From positions 20,077 through 84,076 of the forward strand of contig NZ_JABAST010000008.1 in the NCBI RefSeq assembly GCF_016107575.1: a stretch of DNA of 64,000 nt, read 5' to 3'. This document shows, one piece after another, positions 38,924-49,500 of the stretch (the first letter of the stretch is position 1; the number at the start of each line of letters is the position of its first letter). The translations under genes were made by a program, and so were the position numbers. The notes beneath the pieces were generated by a model. The model was not told the origin of the DNA, made no database searches, and saw only the letters and a list, made by a program, of their open reading frames with translations. This DNA is from Psychrobacter faecalis. Its GTDB lineage: Bacteria > Pseudomonadota > Gammaproteobacteria > Pseudomonadales > Moraxellaceae.

Positions 38924-40657
38924 ATGTCAAAAAAGAAGCCACTACGTTCAACAGCTTGGTTTGGAACAGCTGATAAAAATGGATTTATGTACCGTAGTTG
39001 GATGAAGAATCAAGGCATTCCAGATCATGAGTTTGATGGCAGACCCATTATTGGTATTTGTAATACTTGGTCAGAACTGACACCTTGTAATGCACATTTT
39101 CGCAAAATTGCTGAGCATGTGAAAAAAGGAATTTTAGAAGCGGGTGGTTATCCTGTTGAATTCCCTGTTTTCTCCAACGGGGAATCCAACCTACGTCCAA
39201 CGGCGATGCTGACGCGTAATTTGGCAAGTATGGATGTAGAAGAAGCGATTCGCGGTAACCCTATGGATGGTGTCGTGCTGTTAACAGGCTGTGATAAAAC
39301 CACACCCGCCTTATTAATGGGCGCAGCCAGTTGTGATGTTCCTGCAATTGTCGTCACAGGTGGGCCCATGCTAAACGGCAAACATAAAGGAAAAGATATT
39401 GGCGCTGGCACCATCGTCTGGCAAATGCACGAAGAGCTAAAAGCTGGCAAAATTGATCTCAATGAATTTTTATCTGCAGAATCGGGCATGTCGCGCTCAG
39501 CGGGTACGTGTAATACGATGGGTACGGCCTCTACAATGGCTTGTATGGCTGAAGCACTAGGTACTTCTTTACCGCACAATGCCGCTATTCCAGCAGTGGA
39601 TTCGCGGCGTTATGTTTTGGCGCACTTATCAGGTATGCGTATTGTCGATATGGTCAAAGAAGATCTGACGTTATCCAAAATTTTAACCAAAGAAGCGTTT
39701 GAAAATGCGATTAAAGTCAATGCCGCAATTGGCGGTTCAACCAATGCTGTCATTCATTTAAAAGCCATTGCTGGGCGTATTGGTGTTGATTTAGAGCTAG
39801 AGGATTGGAATCGTGTTGGTCGCGGTATGCCTACCATTGTTGATTTGCAGCCATCAGGTCGATTTTTGATGGAAGAATTTTATTATAGCGGTGGCTTACC
39901 TGCGGTACTGCGCCGTATGGGTGAGCACAATCTGCTACCACATCCGCAAGCACTGACTGTGAATGGACAAAGCATTTGGGAGAATTGCAAAAGCTCGCCT
40001 ATCTATAATGATGAAGTCATCCGTCAAGTGGACAATCCCCTGAGTAAAGATGGCGGTATGTGTATCTTACATGGCAACCTAGCACCGAAAGGAGCTGTGC
40101 TCAAACCGTCCGCCGCGTCAGCAGAATTGATGAAACATCGTGGTCGTGCCGTGGTGTTTGAAGACCTTGATGACTATAAAGCACGTATTGTAGATCCAAA
40201 TTTGGATGTCGATGAAACTTGCATTTTGGTACTAAAAAATGCAGGACCTAAAGGGTATCCGGGTATGGCTGAAGTCGGTAATATGGGATTGCCGCCCAAA
40301 TTGTTAGAAAAAGGGATCACAGATATGCTGAGAATTTCTGATGCTCGCATGAGTGGTACGGCGTATGGAAGCGTGGTATTACACGTGGCACCAGAAGCCC
40401 GCGCAGGGGGGCCATTGGCTGCGGTACAAAACGGTGATTTTATTGAACTTGATGCATATGCAGGCAAATTGCACTTAGATGTTAGCGATGAAGAGCTACA
40501 GCAACGCTTAGCTAGTTTACCAGAGCCACCTAAACCTAACTTTATTGGTGGGTATCGTGAACTCTATGTCAAGCATGTACTGCAAGCTGATGAAGGCTGC
40601 GATTTCGATTTTCTTGTCGGCTGTCGCGGTTCTGAGGTTCCTCGTCATTCACACTAA
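38924..40657 (+). CDS. IlvD/Edd family sugar-acid dehydratase, probably L-arabonate type
   Basis: The 577-residue protein opens STAWFGTADKNGFMYRSWMK, close to bacterial L-arabonate (pentonate) dehydratases. Iron-sulfur cysteines are expected in CNTWSELTPCNAH (about residue 47), LTGCDKTTPA (about 124) and SAGTCNTMGTAST (about 196). GGSTNAVIHLKAIAG near residue 270 and DARMSGTAYGSVVLHVAPEA near residue 467 are standard. It would dehydrate an aldonate to the 2-keto-3-deoxy acid, supplying the FAH-family enzyme encoded divergently. The exact aldonate cannot be told from sequence alone. AAGGAT precedes the ATG. Confidence 0.88.
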   Translation: MSKKKPLRSTAWFGTADKNGFMYRSWMKNQGIPDHEFDGRPIIGICNTWSELTPCNAHFRKIAEHVKKGILEAGGYPVEFPVFSNGESNLRPTAMLTRNLASMDVEEAIRGNPMDGVVLLTGCDKTTPALLMGAASCDVPAIVVTGGPMLNGKHKGKDIGAGTIVWQMHEELKAGKIDLNEFLSAESGMSRSAGTCNTMGTASTMACMAEALGTSLPHNAAIPAVDSRRYVLAHLSGMRIVDMVKEDLTLSKILTKEAFENAIKVNAAIGGSTNAVIHLKAIAGRIGVDLELEDWNRVGRGMPTIVDLQPSGRFLMEEFYYSGGLPAVLRRMGEHNLLPHPQALTVNGQSIWENCKSSPIYNDEVIRQVDNPLSKDGGMCILHGNLAPKGAVLKPSAASAELMKHRGRAVVFEDLDDYKARIVDPNLDVDETCILVLKNAGPKGYPGMAEVGNMGLPPKLLEKGITDMLRISDARMSGTAYGSVVLHVAPEARAGGPLAAVQNGDFIELDAYAGKLHLDVSDEELQQRLASLPEPPKPNFIGGYRELYVKHVLQADEGCDFDFLVGCRGSEVPRHSH

Positions 40658-40691
40658 TTTACTCAAATATTCGCACTGGTTTATGCAAAAT

Positions 40692-40721
40692 ACAAGACCT
40701 TGTTAATTGATAAGGTCTTGT
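40692..40721. terminator. Hairpin after the dehydratase gene
   Basis: ACAAGACCTT (40692-40701) pairs perfectly with AAGGTCTTGT (40712-40721) around a 10-base loop. Only a short, imperfect T/A stretch follows, so it may be a weak terminator between the dehydratase and the regulator gene. Confidence 0.55.
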
Positions 40722-40758
40722 ATAACATACTAGTGTCAAATATGAGTAACGATAAGAT

Positions 40759-41475
40759 ATGAGCACTGCCGACTACAAGAACCCTGTCCCAAGCAAAAGC
40801 CAACATGCATTAATGGTTCAACAATTAGGTCTAAAAATTATTTCTGGCGAATTTCCTGAAAATGAAAAATTACCTTCCTCAGCTGAGTTGTGTGAGGAGT
40901 TTCAGGTCAGTCGTCCTGTCTCTCGTGAAGCTATACGGGTACTGAACTCTAAGGGCCTGACGTACTCACGTCCAAAAGTCGGTACGGTCGTACGGCCAAA
41001 GGATGAATGGCACTTACTCGATCCAGATGTGCTTTTTTGGTTGATTCAGTCCACACCAGAAAATGATTTTTTTAAAACCCTGTCGACCGTTCGACGTGTT
41101 TTAGAGCCTGAAATGGCCTATATCGCTGCTAGTACCGCAACCGATGACGATATTGCACAGATCAAAAAAGCGTACGATGGCATGGAGAAGGCTACGAGTG
41201 CGGAAGAATTTATGCAACCTGACATAGATTTCCATCTTGCCATTGCAAAGGCCACGCATAATGACCTACTTGCTTATATGTCGAGAATGCTGGTATTACC
41301 TCTACAGCAATCTATTCAGTTGACCAGCCTAAGACCTAACTTACAAACGCATTCATTACCAAGACACAAAGCTATCTTAACGGCAATCGAGAGTAAAGAT
41401 CCTCTATCAGCAAGACTTGCTTCTTTAGTGCAATTGGATGATACCAACGTGGCCTATACCTTAATCGAAAAGTAA
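40759..41475 (+). CDS. GntR-family regulator, FadR subfamily
   Basis: The 238-residue protein has an N-terminal winged helix (LGLKIISGEFPENEKLPSSA, ELCEEFQVSRPVSREAIRVL, SRPKVGTVVRP) and a C-terminal FCD ligand-binding domain with the metal-binding DIDFHLAIAKATHN near residue 154 and LPRHKAILTAIESKD near residue 195. Such regulators usually bind a sugar acid and release DNA. Its position next to the dehydratase, and the two matching operators at 38825 and 38897, make it the likely local repressor. A six-codon frame ATGAGTAACGATAAGATA starts at 40742 and ends across the start codon; its significance is unknown. Confidence 0.9.
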   Translation: MSTADYKNPVPSKSQHALMVQQLGLKIISGEFPENEKLPSSAELCEEFQVSRPVSREAIRVLNSKGLTYSRPKVGTVVRPKDEWHLLDPDVLFWLIQSTPENDFFKTLSTVRRVLEPEMAYIAASTATDDDIAQIKKAYDGMEKATSAEEFMQPDIDFHLAIAKATHNDLLAYMSRMLVLPLQQSIQLTSLRPNLQTHSLPRHKAILTAIESKDPLSARLASLVQLDDTNVAYTLIEK

Positions 41476-41737
41476 TCTTCAGTATTCACTGAGCGATAAG
41501 ATACCTATCAAGTAAAATCCATCTACATACTTTTATTTCTGTATAGGTATACAGCCTTCTGTTCTCATCATTGAGTATCTATAATAGTAATATAACCAAC
41601 TTTCTGCTTGCTATTTGAAATCCTTCGTTCGCTATATAACCTTCCTGAACTGATTTCAAAACAATGACACCTCAGACCCTGCTATCATTACACCACTATA
41701 ACAACCAGAAATTTTCCAGCGCGTTAAGGAATAACCA

Positions 41738-43282
41738 ATGCCTGCCAGTACCACTAATAATATTAGCAAAATCAACCAAGACGACATCAATAAAGCCGTA
41801 TGGAATGCCTGTGACACGTTTCGCGGGGTCATCAGCGCCGATACGTATAAAGACTTTATCTTAACCATGCTGTTCCTAAAGTACCTATCTGATGTCTATC
41901 GCGATGAGTACAACAAGCTGGTCGAGCAGTTTGGCGGCTCTGGTAACGAGAACCCTGAGCTGATCCATGCCATGATGTCCAAGCAGCGTTTTGTACTGCC
42001 TGAGGGTGCAAGCTTTTGGGACTTGTATGAGCAGCGCCATCAGCCAGGCAACGGTCAACGTATTGACGAAGCGCTACATGCGATTGAAGAAGCCAACGGC
42101 ACCAAGCTCAAAAACGTTTTCCAAGACATCAGCTTTAACACGGATAAACTCGGTCAAGAAAAGCAAAAGAACGAGCTACTACGCCATCTATTAGAAGACT
42201 TTGGCAAAGAGATCCTCAACCTAAGCGTTGAGCGAGTCGGTAGCCTTGATGTTATTGGTAATGCCTACGAGTTCTTAATCAAGCACTTTGCCGCCAGTAG
42301 CGGCGCGACGGCTGGCGAATTCTATACGCCACCCGAAGTATCTAATTTATTAGCCACTATCCTTGAGCCTGTCGAAGGCGATGAAATCTGTGATCCTGCT
42401 TGTGGTTCAGGGTCGCTACTCATTAAGTGCGGGGCGATGGTACGCAAAAACTCAAATTCTAAGAAGTACGCGTTATACGGTCAAGAAGCCATTGGCTCGA
42501 CATGGGCACTGGCCAAGATGAATATGTTCCTACACGGTGAGGACAACCACCGAATCGAGTGGGGCGATACCATCCGTAATCCGCTGCTACTGGGCAGTGA
42601 CGGTCACTTACTCCAGTTCGATGTGGTCACCGCCAACCCGCCGTTTTCACTGGATAAATGGGGTCATGAAGATGCCAACAGCGATCCCTATGGTCGCTTT
42701 CATCGCGGTGTACCGCCCAAGACCAAGGGTGACTATGCTTTTATCAGTCATATGATTGAAACGCTTAAAGCGAGCACTGGTCGTATGGGTGTGGTCGTAC
42801 CGCATGGCGTGCTGTTCCGTGCGTCGTCTGAGGGCAAAATCCGTCAACAACTTATTGAAGAAAACCTACTTGATACGGTGATTGGCTTGCCAGAAAAACT
42901 GTTCTTTGGGACGGGTATTCCAGCTGCTATTTTGTTGTTTAAAAAGAATAAAACCGATGACACGGTGTTATTCATCGATGCCAGCAATGAGTTCAAATCA
43001 GGTAAAAACCAAAACCAGCTCACTGAGGACAATATTGCCAAAGTCATTGAGACCTATAAAGCGCGGGAAAGCGTTGATAAATACGCCTACCTTGCAACCT
43101 TCGATGAAATTAAAGAAAACAACTTTAATCTAAATATCCCACGCTATGTCGATACCTTTGAAGAGGAGGCGGAGATTGATTTGGAGGCGGTTCGTGCTGA
43201 GCGTTTGGCGCTTAAAGCCGAATTAAACCTGTTAGAGGATGAGATGGCAGGATATTTGAAGGAGTTGGGTTATGGTGCCTAA
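41738..43282 (+). CDS. hsdM: Type I restriction-modification methyltransferase subunit
   Basis: The 514-residue HsdM transfers a methyl group from SAM to adenine in the target. The N-terminal helical domain has INKAVWNACDTFRGVISADT near residue 20 and MLFLKYLSDVY. GATAGEFYTPPEVSNLLATI near residue 190, the SAM motif DPACGSGSLLIK near residue 219 and the catalytic NPPFS near residue 302 follow. AAGGAA precedes the ATG. Its end overlaps hsdS by 11 bases. No promoter feature stands out in the 262 bases after the GntR gene. Confidence 0.96.
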   Translation: MPASTTNNISKINQDDINKAVWNACDTFRGVISADTYKDFILTMLFLKYLSDVYRDEYNKLVEQFGGSGNENPELIHAMMSKQRFVLPEGASFWDLYEQRHQPGNGQRIDEALHAIEEANGTKLKNVFQDISFNTDKLGQEKQKNELLRHLLEDFGKEILNLSVERVGSLDVIGNAYEFLIKHFAASSGATAGEFYTPPEVSNLLATILEPVEGDEICDPACGSGSLLIKCGAMVRKNSNSKKYALYGQEAIGSTWALAKMNMFLHGEDNHRIEWGDTIRNPLLLGSDGHLLQFDVVTANPPFSLDKWGHEDANSDPYGRFHRGVPPKTKGDYAFISHMIETLKASTGRMGVVVPHGVLFRASSEGKIRQQLIEENLLDTVIGLPEKLFFGTGIPAAILLFKKNKTDDTVLFIDASNEFKSGKNQNQLTEDNIAKVIETYKARESVDKYAYLATFDEIKENNFNLNIPRYVDTFEEEAEIDLEAVRAERLALKAELNLLEDEMAGYLKELGYGA

Positions 43283-44435
43283 TGGTTGGGCTTTACTTAC
43301 CGTTGGAGATATTTTTGATGTACAGCTGGGTAAGATGCTTAATAAAGAAGCTAAAAAGAAGCAGCCTCAACTTCGCTATTTAGGAAATTCAAATGTTAGG
43401 TGGGGAGAGTTTGAACTAACTGAATTGAATTCGATGTATTTCAGCGAAAGAGAAATCAATAAATATAAACTAGAATTCAATGATATTTTAGTTTGTGAAG
43501 GCGGAGAAGTAGGACGATGCGCTATTTGGGAACAGCATAATTCGCAAATTCTTTACCAAAAAGCTCTTCATCGATTGAGAGTAAAAGGTGAGGTTGTTCC
43601 GAAATATTTTCAAAACTATATGCAAAGTATTGCAGGTACTAAATTATTAGAAGACTATACCTCCAGAACTAGTATTGCTCATTTGACTAGAGAAAAATTA
43701 CTATCACTTCCTATTAAGCTTCCACCTCTCTCAGAACAACAAAAAATCGCCAAAATCCTATCCACTTGGGATAAAGCGATTAGCACCACCGAACGTTTGA
43801 TTGAGAATAGTATCCAGCAGAAAAAAGCGTTGATGCAGCAATTATTGACAGGTAAAAATCGGTTGCTTGATGATGAGGGTAAGCGGTTTGAGGGTGAGTG
43901 GGAAGAGGTTAAGTTGGGTGAAATTAGTCATATCACTACTGGAAACTCAAACAGAGAAGATTCTTCGTTGACAGGTAAATATGCTTTTTTTGACCGTTCT
44001 ATTGATGTAAGAACTAGCGGAATATTTTTGTTTGATGCTGAAGCAGTAATCGTAGGAGGGGAAGGGCAAGATTTTGTGCCAAAGTATTTTGAAGGTAAGT
44101 TTGATCTTCATCAACGTACCTATGCAATTATGGATTTTAAAAATGCTTATGGTAAATTTCTCTTTTATTATATTGGTTATTATCGCTACTATTTCTTATC
44201 TCAAGCGGTTGGTAGTACTGTTAAGTCTTTGAGATTGCCAATGTTCCAGAAAATGCCAATAAAGTTGCCCTCAGTTAAAGAACAACAAAAAATCGCCACC
44301 GTCTTAACCAACGCCGATAAAGAAATCGAATTGCTTGAGCAGCAATTGGCTGATTTACAGCAAGAGAAAAAGGCGTTGATGCAGGTGTTGTTGACGGGTA
44401 AGAAGCGGGTGGTGGTTGATGGAGAGGTCGCTTGA
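43272..44435 (+). CDS. hsdS: Type I restriction-modification specificity subunit
   Basis: The 387-residue HsdS has two target recognition domains, each ending in the conserved helical spacer: LPPLSEQQKIAKILSTWDKA near residue 155 and LPSVKEQQKIATVLTNADKE near residue 333, with MQQLLTGK and MQVLLTGK after them. The two halves decide the bipartite DNA target. The sequence recognised cannot be predicted by eye. The variable regions are AT-richer than hsdM, as usual for exchanged recognition domains. It overlaps hsdM by 11 bases. Confidence 0.95.
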   Translation: MVPNGWALLTVGDIFDVQLGKMLNKEAKKKQPQLRYLGNSNVRWGEFELTELNSMYFSEREINKYKLEFNDILVCEGGEVGRCAIWEQHNSQILYQKALHRLRVKGEVVPKYFQNYMQSIAGTKLLEDYTSRTSIAHLTREKLLSLPIKLPPLSEQQKIAKILSTWDKAISTTERLIENSIQQKKALMQQLLTGKNRLLDDEGKRFEGEWEEVKLGEISHITTGNSNREDSSLTGKYAFFDRSIDVRTSGIFLFDAEAVIVGGEGQDFVPKYFEGKFDLHQRTYAIMDFKNAYGKFLFYYIGYYRYYFLSQAVGSTVKSLRLPMFQKMPIKLPSVKEQQKIATVLTNADKEIELLEQQLADLQQEKKALMQVLLTGKKRVVVDGEVA

Positions 44436-44484
44436 TTTTACTACAGCCTACAACACTGGCCTTTGTATATAGCGAATGTAAACC

Positions 44485-44982
44485 ATGACATTATTCCGTC
44501 TAATATCTTTAAGCATTTTATTATTAGTATCCGCTGGCACTACTTTAGTACATGCCTTAGCTAGCGAGTACGAGGATGCCGAGCAGGATGATCTAACATT
44601 TAAAGTCTCCTATTCTTATTATGAGCTGCCCTTAACTGACCAAGACTTCAGCGGTTATCAGGACTCATTTGATCTTGACCAATTCGATATCTTGATGCCG
44701 CCTATCACTGATCCTGATATATTAGAGCAGCTTGCACAGCTACATTTAGGCGCATCTGACAGTGGGTTTTTTCAACTGCAAGAAGACTCGGATTATCAAG
44801 CGTTTTTATCCTATGGCCTATACGAAGATGAAGGCGAAGCATATGTCACCAAAGGTAATCCTTATGGCGCTTACGTGGATCAAGAAAATATATTGGTCTT
44901 GATCAAGGATAAAAACGTGTTAATTGTCAGGCTATACGATGGCTTTACTATTGATAAAGATTTCAACGTGACTTATGACTAG
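44485..44982 (+). CDS. Predicted secreted acidic protein of unknown function
   Basis: I do not recognise a family. The 165-residue product begins with a signal-peptide-like stretch (MTLFRLISLSILLLVSAGTT, cleavage probably after VHA or LAS near residue 25). The mature part is strongly acidic and rich in Asp, Glu and Tyr (YEDAEQDDLTF, YQDSFDLDQFDILMPP). No cysteine motif or membrane segment is evident after the signal. The ribosome-binding site is poor. It sits between hsdS and a nuclease gene inside a restriction locus, an odd place for an exported protein. Confidence 0.6.
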   Translation: MTLFRLISLSILLLVSAGTTLVHALASEYEDAEQDDLTFKVSYSYYELPLTDQDFSGYQDSFDLDQFDILMPPITDPDILEQLAQLHLGASDSGFFQLQEDSDYQAFLSYGLYEDEGEAYVTKGNPYGAYVDQENILVLIKDKNVLIVRLYDGFTIDKDFNVTYD

Positions 44983-45138
44983 CTAATAATCTATGACTAG
45001 TTAATAACTTACGAGCTTGTAATGAAGTTGAGTCGCTTTAGCAGCAATTGGCGGTTTTTGTTTAACCCTTTTTTGAACTAAATATAAACATGACAAGCTT
45101 TCACTAATTATGAAGGCTAACTACCATAAGGAATTGCG

Positions 45139-46302
45139 ATGACCAAATTAAATGACACCTCTCATTTTGATAGGTTCGAAGCGTTAATAAATAAGTTTAG
45201 AGCGCTAGATTCAGCCGAAAAAGAAATGAATTTTTTTGATGTTGGCGTTCGCGGTCACTTCGAAAACCCAACGACCGAGCTCCTTAGCTTCTTTTTAGAT
45301 CCAGCTAAACCGCATGATTTGGGCGATAGCTTTTTTAAAGGCCTAGAGGCAGCCATTGCCAAGGATAAAGTGCTACTCGATCTAGGCGAACTTGAAAGCG
45401 TCGAAACGGAAGTGGTGACCCAAAACGGCAAGCGGATTGATTTGGTTGTCGAGACTGAGAACGCCTTAATCCTGATTGAGTGTAAGATTTATCATCATCA
45501 AAATAATCCTTTTGATGAGTACACCGCCTTTGGTAATAGTCGCATTTCTAAACCTAATCAAGACTCAGTACCTAAAAAGCTGATCAAACTGGTGCTTTGC
45601 CTGAGTGGCAAGATCAGCCCCGATCTTACCGTCAAAGACTGGCAGGGCTTGTCATATAACGATCTTGTTCAACATATCGAGCAAAATTTATCGATCACTA
45701 TATTAAACAATCCTTATAACAAGTGGGCATTGTTCGCAAGAGAGTTCTTATTACATTTAAAAGGCTTAAATACAATGACTAAAATTAATGAAAATGAAAT
45801 CAACTTTTTGACTGAAAACTTGGACGGGTTTGCGCAGTTAAGCGATTATATTTATAACGATTTAATGCCAAAAATCGGTGAGCAAATTAAACTAAAATTA
45901 AACGCTAGCGACTTAAAAGACTTTAACTGTAAGGTAAAACATAGCAAATGGTATTATTACGAGCCTGTAATTAGGTTTTCTAATCTGAACTGGTCAACAG
46001 GTTCCGATATTGTGCTTTGGCTCAAGGCAAACGATAGCGAAGTTGCATATAAGATAAACCTGCATATCGGTAAGCAGTCTGATGAGCTGACCGAGCAATT
46101 CAAAGCTTCAATTGGAGATTTATGGATGGATCTGCAACCTGAAGCTTGGCATGAGGTAAACGGTTATTGGGGTATATCTTGGTCATTTAAAACTTTTGAT
46201 TTAGAAGCTGTATCTGAGCAAATGGTTGAGCTGATGCGTCATCTAAATGATTTAGAGTTAAACTATCGTACAGGATTGGTTGAAAATATTGATGGTGAAT
46301 GA
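45139..46302 (+). CDS. PD-(D/E)XK nuclease superfamily protein
   Basis: The 387-residue protein matches the PDDEXK_4-type group. FENPTTELLSFFLDPAKPHD near residue 39 supplies the family's glutamate-containing helix. RIDLVVETENALILIECKI near residues 99-117 gives the D...ExK catalytic core (ECK at about 114-116). The C-terminal half (WTGSDIVLWLK-like, WHEVNGYWGISWSF) is unassigned and may bind DNA or a partner. AAGGA precedes the ATG. It has its own terminator at 46396, so it is not simply part of the hsdR message. Role in defence is inferred only from its position between hsdS and hsdR. Confidence 0.82.
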   Translation: MTKLNDTSHFDRFEALINKFRALDSAEKEMNFFDVGVRGHFENPTTELLSFFLDPAKPHDLGDSFFKGLEAAIAKDKVLLDLGELESVETEVVTQNGKRIDLVVETENALILIECKIYHHQNNPFDEYTAFGNSRISKPNQDSVPKKLIKLVLCLSGKISPDLTVKDWQGLSYNDLVQHIEQNLSITILNNPYNKWALFAREFLLHLKGLNTMTKINENEINFLTENLDGFAQLSDYIYNDLMPKIGEQIKLKLNASDLKDFNCKVKHSKWYYYEPVIRFSNLNWSTGSDIVLWLKANDSEVAYKINLHIGKQSDELTEQFKASIGDLWMDLQPEAWHEVNGYWGISWSFKTFDLEAVSEQMVELMRHLNDLELNYRTGLVENIDGE

Positions 46303-46395
46303 AAGAATGATGCTGAGATGAACATAAAGGAAGAGTGATAGGCATAGTAAGATTAAAATGCGCTGCCTAAGTGAATATCTATTATTTAACATAAC

Positions 46396-46442
46396 TGCCC
46401 ACGTTACGCTCTTTGAATAATGCGTAACTGTGGCGGTTTTTT
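46396..46442 (+). terminator. Intrinsic terminator after the PD-(D/E)XK gene
   Basis: GCCCACGTTACGC pairs with GCGTAACTGTGGC (GTTACGC/GCGTAAC perfect, outer part with one bulge) around a 12-base loop, followed by six Ts. hsdR must therefore have its own promoter between here and 46515. Confidence 0.8.
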
Positions 46443-46514
46443 GTTGCCTCTTTTATAGCAGTATCAGCTACAATAAATAAAACCAAACAAACGCTATGTC
46501 TAAAGTGGGCAGAT

Positions 46515-49500
46515 ATGACCAATCCTAGTATCAATTTTCAAGAAGAATTCAGCTCAAAAATCCCCGCCTTAACCTTGCTCACCACGCTAGGCTACGAGTT
46601 TATCCCGCCTAGCGAGTGTGGCGTGATGCGCAGTAAAACGGCATCGAATAAAGCCACCAACCAAGTGGTGTTATTACCCATTATGCGTGCGTTTTTGGCG
46701 CAGCAAACCTTTACTTTTGAAGGCACAGCGCATCATTTATCAGATAGCGCCATTGATAAGATCATGCATGAGCTAAACCCAGCTATGAACTTAGGCTTGC
46801 AGCTCGCCAATGAAAAGCTCTATAACGCCATGCTGTACGGCGTAACGGTGACCGAGTTTATCGACGGTAAAAAAACCGCGCAAACCATCAGTTTGATCGA
46901 TTGGAATAATATCGATAATAATAGCTTTCACGTGACCGAAGAGTTTGTCGTACAAAATAGTGAAGGTACGAACAGTCGTAAACCTGATATCGTCTGTTTT
47001 GTAAATGGTCTACCGCTGGCAGTGATTGAAGCCAAACGTCCTGATTCCAGTAGAGAAGGGCAGTCGACCAATGCGCAAGCGGTGTCCCAGCATATTCGCA
47101 ATCAAAAGCCAAAAGAAATCCCGCATCTGTTTGCCTACAGCCAGTTATTGCTCGCGGTCAATGGTAATGACGGTTTATACGGGACTTGCAAAACGCCTGA
47201 GAAGTTTTGGGCAAAATGGGTCGAAGAAGACATACAAGAGGCTGAGTTTAATCGTCTAAAGAACCAAAGGCTCAGTGATGAGCAGCTTAGTCGTCTATTT
47301 GATCATCGTCCTGCCTCTGCTAAAAAAGAATACTTATCGCTGATTAATGCTGGTGATTTAGTGATCACCGATCAAGACCGCTTAATCATTAGCTTATTGC
47401 AACCTGAGCGTTTGCTTGAGATGACGCGCATGTTTACCTTGTTTGATAAAAAGGCGGGGAAAATTGTTGCCCGTTATCAGCAAGTGTTTGGTATCAAAGC
47501 CTTGATTGAACGTATCAGTACCTTTGATGAAAGGGGTAGTCGTGAGGGCGGTGTGATTTGGCATACCACAGGTAGTGGTAAATCCTTTACGATGGTGTTT
47601 TTCTCTAAAGCACTTATTTGGTTAGAGGAGCTCGCTAAGTGTCGCATTATTGTCGTCACGGATCGTGTTGATCTTGAAACCCAGTTGAGCAATACCTTTA
47701 AGTCGGGTGGTGTCATTACCAGTAAGCGCGATAGTCAGGATGCCATGGCAACCTCTGGTCGCCGTTTAGCGCAGCAAATCGGTCATGGTAATGAGCGCGT
47801 TATTTTCTCGATTATTAATAAGTTTGGCTCAGCAGTTAAGTATGATGAATGCTATAACGACAGCCCAAACATCATCGTCATGGTCGATGAAGGTCACCGT
47901 AGCCAAAGTGGTGAAAACAATATTCGCATGACGCAAGCCCTGCCAAACGCTGCTTTTATTGCCTTTACAGGTACGCCATTGCTAAAGGATGATAAGACTG
48001 AGAATAAATTTGGTAGCATCATTCACTCCTACACCATGCAGCAAGCGGTTAAAGACAAAACCGTCACGCCATTACTATATGAAGAGCGTATCCCTGAGCT
48101 TAATACCAATGATCAAGCCATAGATAGCTGGTTTGACCGTATTACCCAAAAGCTCACTGATGATCAAAAGAGTGACCTCAAACGTAAGTTCTCCCAAAAA
48201 GGTCAAATCTATCAGGTTGAGGGACGTATCGAGCTGATCGCTCATGATATATCTGATCACTTCCAAAACTTTAAACAGCAGCATCTAAAAGGTCAGTTGG
48301 CTTGTGACTCTAAAGCCTCGGCTATCCGCTATAAAATGGCATTGGATAAGATTGGTAAAGTGACCTCAGTGGTTGCCATGTCACCACCTGATACTCGTGA
48401 AGGGCATGACACTGTCGATGGCGAATCAAAAGACATCGTACAAAGATGGTGGCAAGATAATGTCGCCGCAGACTTCGGCGGTGATGAAAAAGCGTATACC
48501 AAAGCCATCATAGAAGCCTTTAGTCAGGACGATGGTCCTGACATTATGATCGTCGTTGATAAGCTATTAACGGGCTTTGATGAGCCAAAGAACACCGTTT
48601 TATATATTGATAAGCCTTTAAAGCAGCATAACCTCATTCAAGCCATTGCACGGGTGAACCGCTTGCATGAGAAGAAACGTTTTGGTTATCTGATTGATTA
48701 TCGTGGCATCCTAAAAGAGCTGGATATCACCATTGAGAAATATCAAGACTTAGCGGAACGTACGCAAGGTGGCTTTGATATCGAAGACCTCAAAGGTCTG
48801 TATAACGCCATGGATACTGAGTACAAGCAGCTGCCAAGACTACATAGCGAGCTGTGGGCTATCTTTTCATCGGTAAAAAACAAACAGGATGGGCAAGCGC
48901 TAAGGCAAGTGCTAGCACCTAAGATGCAGGATATCGATGGCAGAGTAGTCGATACCAAGCTTAAAGAACGTGATGACTTTTATGCTGCTTTGACCGATTT
49001 TTCTAACGCCATGAAGATTGCGCTGCAATCAGCATCTTTCTTTGCAGATAAATCATTTGATAGCAAGCGTGATCGCTACAAAGCCGATCTAAAAGCCTTT
49101 ATCAATCTACGTAAGCAAGTCCGTGAAGATGCTGATGAAACCATCGACTATGATGAGTATGAAGCGGATATTCGTAGCTTACTTGATAAGCACATTGCAG
49201 GGCTTGAGGTTAAAGAGGCGAAAGGGGCTTACTTGGTCGGCAATTTAGGCAAGGATGTTAAGCCCGAAGCGCTCAGTGATGATGAAGCACGCAACCAAAC
49301 CGATAAAATTACAGGTCGTGTGACTAAGATGATTGAGCAAGATTTGGCTGATGATCCGTATGCGCAAGAGTACTTCTCTAAGCTCCTAAAAAAAGCCATT
49401 GAAGAAGCTAAAGCGATGTTCGATGCACCCGTGAAGCAGTACATGATGTTTGCTGACTTTGAGCAGGCCGTCAAAGACCGCGATGTTGCTGATGGACCGA

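Noticed and set aside
40742..40762. Six-codon upstream frame before the GntR gene
   Set aside because: Stops across the GntR start codon and could couple translation, but there is no ribosome-binding site or conservation evidence, so it is only mentioned.
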